DNA of 64,000 bases, taken from assembly GCF_004134865.1 (NCBI RefSeq), contig NZ_SDPO01000003.1, positions 186,001-250,000 of the forward strand. Reading direction: 5' to 3'. The notes below the pieces were generated by a model. It had not been told where the DNA came from and did no database searches. It saw only the letters and a list, made by a program, of their open reading frames with translations. Positions 57,017 to 64,000 of the stretch are shown here, piece by piece. A program made the position numbers and the translations under genes. Numbering within the stretch: the stretch's first letter is position 1; the number at the start of each line of letters is the position of its first letter. The DNA comes from Agromyces fucosus. Its GTDB lineage: Bacteria; Actinomycetota; Actinomycetes; Actinomycetales; Microbacteriaceae.

Positions 57017-59920
57017 GTGAAGACACCGTCACCGATATCCACCCACTCGAGGCGCTGGCTCGCCGGCTCCCTCGCGGCGCTGCTCGCCCTCGGCGGCTCG
57101 ATCCTGACAGCGGCGCCCGCGCTCGCCGAGGAGATCGCTCCGGCAGCGGTCGCCTCGCCGTCGCTCACCGTGACGCCCGCCGATGAGGTGGACCCCGCCG
57201 TCGAGAACACGTTCACGGTCTCGGGCACCGGCTACGTGGGCGCAGGGGCGGCGAACGGCGCGTACGTGCTGCTCGGGGACGCTTCGATCTGGAGCGGCGG
57301 CGGTCCGCTGGTGGCCTCTGGCTGGCTCGGTCTCGCGTGGGTACCGGCCGGCTCGATCGTCGACGGTGCGTTCACGACGACGCTGAAGGTGCCGGCCGGG
57401 TCGTTCGACCCGGCGAAGTCCTACGTCGCGGCGACCTCGGCTGCGCACGGGCTGTCGGTCACCGACCGTTCGCTCGACGCGTTCTCGCCGATCACGATCG
57501 CACAGCCGACTCCGCCGGAACCCGTGGCAGATCCGGTGCTGACCGTGTCGCCCTCGACCGAAGTCGACCCCGCGGCCGAGAACACGTTCACGGTCTCGGG
57601 CACCGGCTACGTGGGCGCAGGCGCGGCGAACGGCGCGTACGTGCTGCTCGGGGACGCTTCGATCTGGAGCGGCGGCGGTCCGCTGGTGGCCTCTGGCTGG
57701 CTCGGTCTCGCGTGGGTGCCCGCCGGCTCGATCGTCGATGGTGCGTTCACGACGACCGTGAAGGTGGCGGCCGGTTCGTTCGATCCGGCGAGGTCGTACG
57801 TCGCGGCGACGTCCGCAGCACACGGCCTCTCGGTCACCGACCGTTCCCTCGACGCGTTCTCGCCGATCACGATCGCCCAGCCGGAACCCGAGCCGGTGGT
57901 GCCGACGGTGTCGGTGTCGAAGACGAGCGGGTTGGATGCCGCGGGCGAGAAGGTCGTCGTGAAGGGCACCGGATTCGTTCCGAACGCCCCCGCGACGAAT
58001 GGGGTGCGTCCGCCGCTGGCGGGCAAGTTCGCCGGCGCGTACGTGGTGTTCGGTTCGTTCGCCGAGAACTGGAAGCCGAGCGCCGGTGCCGCATCGTCGG
58101 CTCGGGTCGTGGACTCGCAGAAGTGGGTCGTCGATGCAGCGGATGTCGCGGCGATCGGCGGCGCCGCCGCGGGTGCGGTCGCGATCGGTGCCGACGGTTC
58201 CTTCGAGGTCGAGTTGACCGCGCGCGAGTTCGAGAAGGCCCTCGCGGGTGGCAACTACGGCGTCTACACCTATGCCGGCAGCGGTGCGAAGGTGCCCGCG
58301 TTCGAGACGTACACCCCCGTCAGCTTCGCGACAGTCGAGCCTCCGAAGCCCGATCCGGGGCCGGGCACTGGGCCCGTTGCGCCGATCGCGAGCGGATCGC
58401 TCTCCTGGGGCGTCTCCGGTGCATTCCGCGACTACGTCGTCGGCAGCATCGCGAAGGGCTCGATCTCAGTCGGCTCCGGCGCGACCCAGTCGGGCGGCCT
58501 CTTCCAGTTCGGCCAGACCGGCGGCACCTACAGCCAGGTGACCGGCACCGGCACCGCCGCCTACGCGGGCTCCGTGCGGTTCACCGGTCACGGCGGCCTG
58601 CTCGACCTGACCTTCGCGAACCCGACCTTGCGCGTCACCACTCCCACGAGCGGCGTGCTCGAGGTCTCGGCCAACGGCTCACGGGTCGACCTCGCCGTCG
58701 TCGACCTCGCGCGCGGCTCGAAGTCGCTCGTGAACGGTGCGACCCGCATCGCGAACGCGCCGGTCACGCTGACCGCCGCGGGAGCCGCCGCATTCGAGGG
58801 GTACTACTCCGCCGGTGGTGCGCTCGACCCGCTGACGGTCGTCATCGGGACGCCGGGAGCCGCGCCAGCGGGGAACTCGGGCACGGTCGCCACCTCGTCC
58901 GCTGCGAAGGCCTCGGCGAGGGTGGTGCCGGCGACCCCGCCCTCGACGACGGGCATCACGCTCGACCCCGCCACGCTCGCCGCACTCGCGGCCGGCAAGC
59001 AGGTCACCGTGACGGTCGACGGTTTCCAGCCGAACGAGGCCGACATCATGGTCGTCGTCTACTCGACGCCGACCGTGCTCGCACGAGATCTCGTCGCCGA
59101 CGCGAACGGTGTCGTCACCTGGACGGGGAGCCTTCCCGCCGGCCTCGAGCCCGGCGATCACACGCTGACCTTCCAGGGGTCGACGGCGAAGGGCATCCGC
59201 TTCACGGTGAGTGCGCCGGCCGGACTCTGCGTCGTGACCGACGCGACGCTCGACTGGGGCTTCAAGACGTCGTTCCTGCAGTACCTCGAGAGCGGCATCG
59301 CGAACGGCCAGTGGGCCGTGACGGGCGCGAGCGAGCAGGACGGAGTGTTCGGCTTCGCCGGCGGCACCGGTTCGATCGAGGCCGAGAGCGTGCGCGGCGT
59401 CGTCGCCTTCCCGGGTTCGATCGAGTTCACCGGCCACGACGGAGCGCTCGACACGACCATCGCGAACCCGTCGATCGAGTTCGTCGGGAACGACGAGGCC
59501 TACCTCCGACTCGACGTCACTGGCACGACCCAGCAGGGCCAGCCGGTCACCGCGACGGCCGTGCGCTTCGCCGCGCTCGACGTCGAGGGGGCGCTCGAGC
59601 GCGCCGGTGACGCGCTCGTCGGCACGGTGGTTCCGGCCGAGTTCACCGAGGAGGGCGCCGCCGCGTTCGGCACCTACGCGGGCGGCGAGGAACTCGACCC
59701 GGTCTCCTTCGCGATCACGCTCCCGGCCGACTGCGGCATCGAGGCGGATGCTTCGAAGCCCGAGGTGCAGCCGGCGGTGGCCGACGACTCGACGGCCGCG
59801 ACGACGGCTGCCGAAGGTCCGGCCGCCTGGCTCATCTGGCTGCTCGTCGCCGTCGTCGCGCTCGCGATCGCCGCACTCGTGGCGTTCCTGATCCTCCGGA
59901 GTCGTCGCTCGGCCAGCTGA
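57017..59920 (+). CDS. Cell-surface heme-binding protein with two HtaA domains
   Basis: The 967-residue protein starts at GTG 57017 after GGAGG. A signal peptide ends ALA near residue 38. Two almost identical 125-residue Ig-like modules (about 52-290) are followed by a third, diverged one (about 297-440), an HtaA domain (about 455-615, from GSLSWGVSGAFRDYVVGSI to DPLTVVIG), another Ig-like module, and a second HtaA domain (about 735-905, TLDWGFKTSFLQYLESGI). A C-terminal membrane helix with a short basic end anchors it. HtaA domains take heme from host or environment and pass it on, here presumably to HmuT. An iron box covers its promoter. Confidence 0.88.
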   Translation: MKTPSPISTHSRRWLAGSLAALLALGGSILTAAPALAEEIAPAAVASPSLTVTPADEVDPAVENTFTVSGTGYVGAGAANGAYVLLGDASIWSGGGPLVASGWLGLAWVPAGSIVDGAFTTTLKVPAGSFDPAKSYVAATSAAHGLSVTDRSLDAFSPITIAQPTPPEPVADPVLTVSPSTEVDPAAENTFTVSGTGYVGAGAANGAYVLLGDASIWSGGGPLVASGWLGLAWVPAGSIVDGAFTTTVKVAAGSFDPARSYVAATSAAHGLSVTDRSLDAFSPITIAQPEPEPVVPTVSVSKTSGLDAAGEKVVVKGTGFVPNAPATNGVRPPLAGKFAGAYVVFGSFAENWKPSAGAASSARVVDSQKWVVDAADVAAIGGAAAGAVAIGADGSFEVELTAREFEKALAGGNYGVYTYAGSGAKVPAFETYTPVSFATVEPPKPDPGPGTGPVAPIASGSLSWGVSGAFRDYVVGSIAKGSISVGSGATQSGGLFQFGQTGGTYSQVTGTGTAAYAGSVRFTGHGGLLDLTFANPTLRVTTPTSGVLEVSANGSRVDLAVVDLARGSKSLVNGATRIANAPVTLTAAGAAAFEGYYSAGGALDPLTVVIGTPGAAPAGNSGTVATSSAAKASARVVPATPPSTTGITLDPATLAALAAGKQVTVTVDGFQPNEADIMVVVYSTPTVLARDLVADANGVVTWTGSLPAGLEPGDHTLTFQGSTAKGIRFTVSAPAGLCVVTDATLDWGFKTSFLQYLESGIANGQWAVTGASEQDGVFGFAGGTGSIEAESVRGVVAFPGSIEFTGHDGALDTTIANPSIEFVGNDEAYLRLDVTGTTQQGQPVTATAVRFAALDVEGALERAGDALVGTVVPAEFTEEGAAAFGTYAGGEELDPVSFAITLPADCGIEADASKPEVQPAVADDSTAATTAAEGPAAWLIWLLVAVVALAIAALVAFLILRSRRSAS
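57170..57884 (+). repeat. Tandem duplication, 375-base period, inside the HtaA gene
   Basis: Copy 1 begins at 57170 and copy 2 at 57545. From GAGAACACG onward they are almost identical over more than 300 bases, including long stretches with no change. The period of 125 codons keeps the frame and adds one Ig-like module. Confidence 0.88.
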
Positions 59921-59935
59921 CCGGTTCGGTACGAG

Positions 59936-59965
59936 AGAGGCCCGCCCCGGAAGGGGCGGGCCTCT
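59936..59965. terminator. Terminator hairpin after the HtaA gene
   Basis: AGAGGCCCGCCCC (59936-59948), loop GGAA, and the exact complement (59953-59965) form a 13-base stem 16 bases after the stop. No long T run follows. Confidence 0.85.
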
Positions 59966-60011
59966 GCCGTGCTCCCACCGCGGTCGCAGCGAAATGCGGG
60001 ACAATGGAGGG

Positions 60012-60380
60012 GTGACCGACCCCCTGAACACGCCCGAACCCGAGCGCACCCCGAACGGCGTCCCCGGCGCCGAGGCATCCGTGCCGCTCGAGCACGAGGT
60101 CGAGCGCGACCTCGTCACCGTGCGTCGCGCCCCGCGCTACTCGCGGTTCATGACCCTGGGGGCACTCGTGGGCGCGGTCGTGGCGCTGATCCTCACCGTG
60201 AGCTTCCCGGCCAACGACGACTTCGACATGGGCCAGGTGTTCGGGTTCCTGCTGCTCGCCTGCGCGGCGATCGGCCTCGCGCTCGGTGCACTCGTCGCCC
60301 TGCTGATCGATCGTGCCACCGCGCGCCGGGCGAAGTCGGTCACCGTCGAGCACGAGACGATCCACCCCGTCGACGAGTAG
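60012..60380 (+). CDS. Two-helix membrane protein of unknown function
   Basis: The 122-residue protein has a polar N-terminus (TDPLNTPEPERTPNG), a basic patch VRRAPRYSRF, two membrane helices and a short C-terminal tail. This type of protein is common in Microbacteriaceae next to purF, but no function is known. GTG 60012 lies seven bases after a GACAAT box, which fits a leaderless message; an in-frame ATG at 59994 is the alternative. Confidence 0.65.
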   Translation: MTDPLNTPEPERTPNGVPGAEASVPLEHEVERDLVTVRRAPRYSRFMTLGALVGAVVALILTVSFPANDDFDMGQVFGFLLLACAAIGLALGALVALLIDRATARRAKSVTVEHETIHPVDE

Positions 60381-60404
60381 CGTTCGCGGGCCGGCGCAAC
60401 GCGC

Positions 60405-61862
60405 CTAGCTGAGCTGCGTGCGCTCCACCCAGCCGAGGTACTCCTCGGTGACGGTGCCGGTGACGTAGTCGCCAGTGAAGCACGACAGGTCGAGCTGCTC
60501 GATCGAGGTACCCTCGGTGATCGCGGCCTGGAGGTCGGCGACCTCCTGGTAGATCATGTGGTCGGCGCTCAGCTCCGACGCGATCTCGGGGATCTTGCGG
60601 TTGTAGGCGATGAGCTCCTGGCGGCTCGGCATGTTGATGCCGTACACGTGCGGGAATCGCACCGGCGGGGCCGCCGAGGTGAACGTCACCTTGTTGGCAC
60701 CGGCCGCGCGGGCCATCTCGACGATCTCCTTCGAGGTCGTGCCGCGCACGATCGAGTCGTCGACGATGAGGATGTTCTTGCCCTTGAACTCCGTGCCCAT
60801 GGCGTTGAGCTTCTGACGCACCGAGCGCTTGCGCTCCGCCTGGCCGGGCATGATGAAGGTGCGGCCGACGTAGCGGTTCTTGTAGAAGCCCTCGCGGTAC
60901 TCGATGCCGAGCTTCTGCGCGACCTGCATCGCGGCGGGGCGCGAGGAGTCGGGGATCGGCATGACGACGTCGATGTCGCCCTTGTCCATGTGCGTCTCGA
61001 TCGTCGTCGCGAGCCGGTCGCCCATGCGAAGGCGCGCCTCGTAGACCGAGATGCCGTTCATGATCGAGTCGGGGCGGGCGAGGTAGACGTACTCGAACGA
61101 GCACGGCACGAGCATCGGGTTCTTCGCGCACTGGCGCGAGATCATCTGGCCGTCGAGGCCGATGAAGATGGCCTCACCCGGGTGCACGTCGCGCACGATC
61201 TCGTAGCCGCCCGATTCGAGCACGAGCGACTCGGATGCCACGATCCACTCGTCGCGACCGTTCCCGGCGGTGCGGCGGCCGAGGATGAGGGGCCGGATGC
61301 CGAACGGGTCGCGGAACGCGAGGAGGCCGTAGCCGGCGATCAGCGCGATGACGGCGTAGGAGCCCTCGACTCGCTCGTGCACCTGCTCGACGGCGGTGAA
61401 GACCTGGTCGGGGTCGAGGTCGAGCCCCGTGATCTGGCCCTGCAGCTCGGTGGCGAGGACGTTCAGCAGCATCTCGGTGTCGCTCGTGGAGTTCACGTGA
61501 CGGCGGTCGATGCGGAAGAGGTCCTCCGACAGTTCACGCGTGTTCGTGAGGTTGCCGTTGTGCACGAGGGTGATGCCGTACGGCGCGTTCACGTAGAACG
61601 GCTGGGCCTCCTCTTCGCGCTCGGCGGCGCCCTTCGTCGCGTACCGCACGTGACCGAGACCCATGTTGCCGATAAGCGAGCGCATGTCGCGCGTGCGGAA
61701 GGCCTCGCGCACCTGCCCGCGCGCCTTCGTCATGTGGAAGATGGGGCCGTCGGCCGTCGCGATGCCGGTGGAGTCCTGGCCGCGGTGCTGCAGCAGCAGC
61801 AGGCTGTCGTAGATCTGCTGGTTGGCCGGTTCAGTGGAGACGATTCCGACGATGCCGCACAT
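60405..61862 (-). CDS. purF: Amidophosphoribosyltransferase
   Basis: The 485-residue enzyme makes phosphoribosylamine from PRPP and glutamine, the first step of purine synthesis. The start MCGIVGIV gives Cys2, the N-terminal nucleophile after Met removal. LLLLQHRGQDSTGIA, NGNLTN and the PRTase motif ILIVDDSIVRGTTSKE are all present. It lacks a propeptide. ATG 61862 is certain because Cys must be next. Confidence 0.96.
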   Translation of the reverse strand: MCGIVGIVSTEPANQQIYDSLLLLQHRGQDSTGIATADGPIFHMTKARGQVREAFRTRDMRSLIGNMGLGHVRYATKGAAEREEEAQPFYVNAPYGITLVHNGNLTNTRELSEDLFRIDRRHVNSTSDTEMLLNVLATELQGQITGLDLDPDQVFTAVEQVHERVEGSYAVIALIAGYGLLAFRDPFGIRPLILGRRTAGNGRDEWIVASESLVLESGGYEIVRDVHPGEAIFIGLDGQMISRQCAKNPMLVPCSFEYVYLARPDSIMNGISVYEARLRMGDRLATTIETHMDKGDIDVVMPIPDSSRPAAMQVAQKLGIEYREGFYKNRYVGRTFIMPGQAERKRSVRQKLNAMGTEFKGKNILIVDDSIVRGTTSKEIVEMARAAGANKVTFTSAAPPVRFPHVYGINMPSRQELIAYNRKIPEIASELSADHMIYQEVADLQAAITEGTSIEQLDLSCFTGDYVTGTVTEEYLGWVERTQLS

Positions 61863-61986
61863 GCGAGCGATGGCTCCTCGAAGGTGGGGGAAGTGTCCGA
61901 GCAGGACTCCTCAATCCTCGCACACGCGCGCGTGTGAGCCGGCTGAGCGAACGCTGCTGCTCAGCTGAGCAGATGCGAGCGCGGAA

Positions 61987-62418
61987 TCAGTATTCCGACG
62001 GCTTCGCGAGCACGGCCATCGTGCAGCGCGAGACGCAGACGAGCTTGCCCGCGGCATCCGTGATCCTGATGTCCCAGACCTGTGTCGTGCGGCCGCGCGT
62101 GAGGGGCATGGCCTCGCCGTAGACCCAGCCCTCGGCGACGGGGCGCACATGGTTCGCGTTGATCTCCATGCCGACGCAGTAGAACTTCGAGGGGTCCACC
62201 GTGAGCGTCGCGCCCCAGCTCGCGAGCGTCTCGGCGAGGGCGACGGATGCTCCGCCGTGCAGCACCCCGCCGGGCTGGCGGGTGCGGTGGTCGACCGGCA
62301 TCCGGCCTTTGAGTGAACCGTCGGTCGTCTCGGTCAGCTCGATGCCGAGGGTGCGGATCAGGGTGTCGTCGCGCGCGTTCGCCCACTCCAGTGAGGGCTC
62401 GCCGAACCAGATGCTCAT
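61987..62418 (-). CDS. Hotdog-fold thioesterase (PaaI/menI-like)
   Basis: The 143-residue enzyme has the hotdog pattern RQPGGVLHGGASVALAETLASWGA, where the catalytic Glu/Asp and His-Gly-Gly motif lie, and INANHVRPVAEGWVYGEA. It hydrolyses an acyl-CoA, perhaps 1,4-dihydroxy-2-naphthoyl-CoA in menaquinone synthesis or a phenylacetyl-type substrate. ATG 62418 was chosen at the start of homology; the open frame upstream is spurious. Confidence 0.85.
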   Translation of the reverse strand: MSIWFGEPSLEWANARDDTLIRTLGIELTETTDGSLKGRMPVDHRTRQPGGVLHGGASVALAETLASWGATLTVDPSKFYCVGMEINANHVRPVAEGWVYGEAMPLTRGRTTQVWDIRITDAAGKLVCVSRCTMAVLAKPSEY

Positions 62419-62455
62419 GCCGTCGAGTCTGGCACGCGGGCAGCGCCGAGCCGGT

Positions 62456-63067
62456 CTATGCGAGCTCGGCGATGATCGGGTGCATGGCGTCGTCGAACGC
62501 CGAGGCATCCGATCGGAGCGAATCGGTCACCGCGACGGTCATGTCGCCGATCCACCAGACGCCCGACTCGGCGAGCGGCACGACCTCGACGTTGAGTTCG
62601 AAGGAGTGGGCGCGGCGCCCGACCTCGCGTTCGTGCTCGGCGATGGTGCCGGCGTAGGCGCGATACGAGTCGCCGCGGCGGGATGCCGATGCGTTGCGGT
62701 AGCCGTCGTGCGCCCAGTCGGCCCAGGCCCGCGCCGCCTCCGCGTGGGGCAGGATAGCCGCGGCGAGCACCTCGGCGCCCGACGTCGGCAGCGCGACCTC
62801 GGTCTCGTAGGCGTCGACGAGCTCGAGCGGCACGGCCGACGGATGCGTCTCGGGTTCCACGGTCATCGCCCACCAGGTGCGCCACTGCTGCTCGAGACGG
62901 TCGTGCTGATCGATCTCGAGGCGGTCGCCGACGGGCCCGACGTCGCGCAGGCGCGGCAGTTCGAGAGGAGAGGCGATACCGAGCACCTCGCGCAGATAGA
63001 GCGCGAGGAGGACCGGGCGACTCGCGTTCTCACGGATCACCCACGACGGTGTGCCCCCCGGCTGCAT
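62456..63067 (-). CDS. Conserved hypothetical protein
   Basis: The 203-residue protein has no recognised family. It begins with VIRENASRPVLLALYLREVLGI and later has AWADWAHDGYRNASASRRGDSYRAYAGTIAEHEREVGRRAHSFELNVEVVPL and WWIGDMTVAVTDSLR. The last part may be a beta sheet. There is no signal peptide. A TAAAAT box (63079-63074 on the minus strand) lies six bases before ATG 63067, so the mRNA is likely leaderless. It diverges from purM. Confidence 0.65.
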   Translation of the reverse strand: MQPGGTPSWVIRENASRPVLLALYLREVLGIASPLELPRLRDVGPVGDRLEIDQHDRLEQQWRTWWAMTVEPETHPSAVPLELVDAYETEVALPTSGAEVLAAAILPHAEAARAWADWAHDGYRNASASRRGDSYRAYAGTIAEHEREVGRRAHSFELNVEVVPLAESGVWWIGDMTVAVTDSLRSDASAFDDAMHPIIAELA

Positions 63068-63147
63068 GGCTGTATTTTAGTCCGCCGTTCGCGCAGCGGC
63101 ACGGTTCGGCACGCGGAGAGCCGGCATGGCGCGGGTACGCTTGACGG

Positions 63148-64000
63148 GTGACCTCGAACTCGTCCTATGCCGCTGCCGGAGTCGACACGCACGCGGGTGA
63201 TCTCGCCGTCGAACTGATGAAGGCGTCGGTCTCCGCCACGCACGGGCCGAACGTGCTCGGCGGGGTCGGCGGATTCGCCGGGCTCTTCGACCTCTCGTTC
63301 GCCAAGGACTACACGCGTCCGCTGCTCGCGACCTCCACCGACGGCGTCGGCACGAAGATCGCGATCGCGCAGGCGCTCGACAAGCACGACACGATCGGCC
63401 AGGACCTGGTCGGCATGGTCGTCGACGACATCGTCGTGGTCGGTGCGAAGCCGCTCTTCATGACCGACTACATCGCGTGCGGCAAGGTCGTGCCCGAGCG
63501 CATCGCCTCGATTGTCACGGGCATCGCCCGTGCCTGCGCCGAGACCGGCACCGCCCTCGTCGGCGGCGAGACCGCAGAGCACCCGGGCCTGATGGGCGCC
63601 GACGACTACGACGTCGCGGGCGCCGCGACCGGCATCGTCGAGGCCGACCGACTGCTCGGTGCCGAGAAGGTCGAGTCGGGCGACGCCGTCATCGCGATCG
63701 CGTCGAGCGGCCTGCACTCCAACGGCTTCTCGCTCGTGCGGCACATCCTCACGAGCGCCGGCATCGGGTACACCGACGCCTCGGCCGAGCTCGGCACGAC
63801 CTGGGGCGAGGCCCTGCTCGAGCCCACTCGCCTCTACACCGGTCAGCTCGTCGAGCTGCTCGCCGGCCCGCACGGCGACGCCGTGCACTCGCTCTCCCAC
63901 GTCACGGGCGGCGGCATCGCCGCGAACCTCGCCCGTGTGCTGCCGCTCGGCTCCTGGGTCGAGCTCGACCGCACGAGCTGGTCGCCGGCCCCCGTCTTCC
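63148..64000 (+). CDS. purM: Phosphoribosylformylglycinamidine cyclo-ligase, 5' part
   Basis: The visible 284 residues cover most of AIR synthetase (about 350-370 residues); the gene runs out of the window. Motifs include SYAAAGVDTHAGDLAVELMK, TSTDGVGTKIAIA, DDIVVVGAKPLFMTDYIACGK, GGETAEHPGLM, ASSGLHSNGFSLVR and HVTGGGIAANLARVLP. GTG 63148 lies six bases after a TACGCT -10 box, so the message is likely leaderless. Confidence 0.95.
   Translation, partial: MTSNSSYAAAGVDTHAGDLAVELMKASVSATHGPNVLGGVGGFAGLFDLSFAKDYTRPLLATSTDGVGTKIAIAQALDKHDTIGQDLVGMVVDDIVVVGAKPLFMTDYIACGKVVPERIASIVTGIARACAETGTALVGGETAEHPGLMGADDYDVAGAATGIVEADRLLGAEKVESGDAVIAIASSGLHSNGFSLVRHILTSAGIGYTDASAELGTTWGEALLEPTRLYTGQLVELLAGPHGDAVHSLSHVTGGGIAANLARVLPLGSWVELDRTSWSPAPVF

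Overview
The window is a dense, high-GC stretch of an actinobacterial chromosome. Codon use (frequent GCATCC for Ala-Ser), many GTG starts, ATGA/GTGA stop-start overlaps, TANNNT -10 boxes with apparently leaderless mRNAs, and a dispersed GGTCTCGATAC...CTACTCGACC repeat all point to the family Microbacteriaceae (an Agromyces-like genome is my best guess; this is inference). I see no tRNA, rRNA, CRISPR array, phage or insertion sequence. No gene-free stretch exceeds 300 bases. Most of the window is coding; long open frames opposite real genes are GC-driven shadows and are omitted.

Layout. 1-5.5 kb: end of a permease, a DUF1579-like protein, a DUF998 membrane protein, a DGPF/YciI protein coupled to an ECF42-type sigma factor, chorismate mutase, an SDR and an OsmC protein. 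5.6-14.7 kb: a phosphonate island. phnM and a GntR regulator face away from phnD-phnC-phnE(fused)-FAD oxidoreductase-phosphonatase-like hydrolase-zinc alcohol dehydrogenase. PHO-box-like repeats flank both sides of the divergent promoter. 14.7-18.6 kb: an EEP nuclease with two unknown genes, then an erm-type 23S rRNA methyltransferase preceded by a 15-codon leader peptide and a four-segment attenuator, then small membrane proteins and a NUDIX hydrolase. 18.6-27.8 kb: purL, an MFS exporter, an atypical AroE-like protein, apt, an AlkD-like repair protein, a TPR protein and an acyl-CoA-ligase-like enzyme.

27.8-37.6 kb: leaderless furA with katA; a glpD-tetR unit; and a divergent operon of an alkyl-DHAP-synthase-like flavoenzyme, a diacylglycerol-kinase-like protein and a GMC oxidoreductase carrying a four-cysteine motif. 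37.7-44.5 kb: purQ-purS, a helical membrane-anchored protein, a PadR-MFS pair with a perfect operator palindrome, and a secreted glycine-rich beta-helix protein. 44.5-49.6 kb: a tryptophan-catabolic operon tdo-amidohydrolase-kynU, in which the amidohydrolase sits where a kynurenine formamidase is needed, a TetR regulator, and a VOC dioxygenase with its own operator. 50-64 kb: purC-purD, lspA, an iron-regulated heme-uptake locus (hmuTUV divergent from a two-domain HtaA surface protein, with two DtxR/IdeR-like boxes), purF, a thioesterase and the start of purM. Purine genes are thus scattered over five places in the window.
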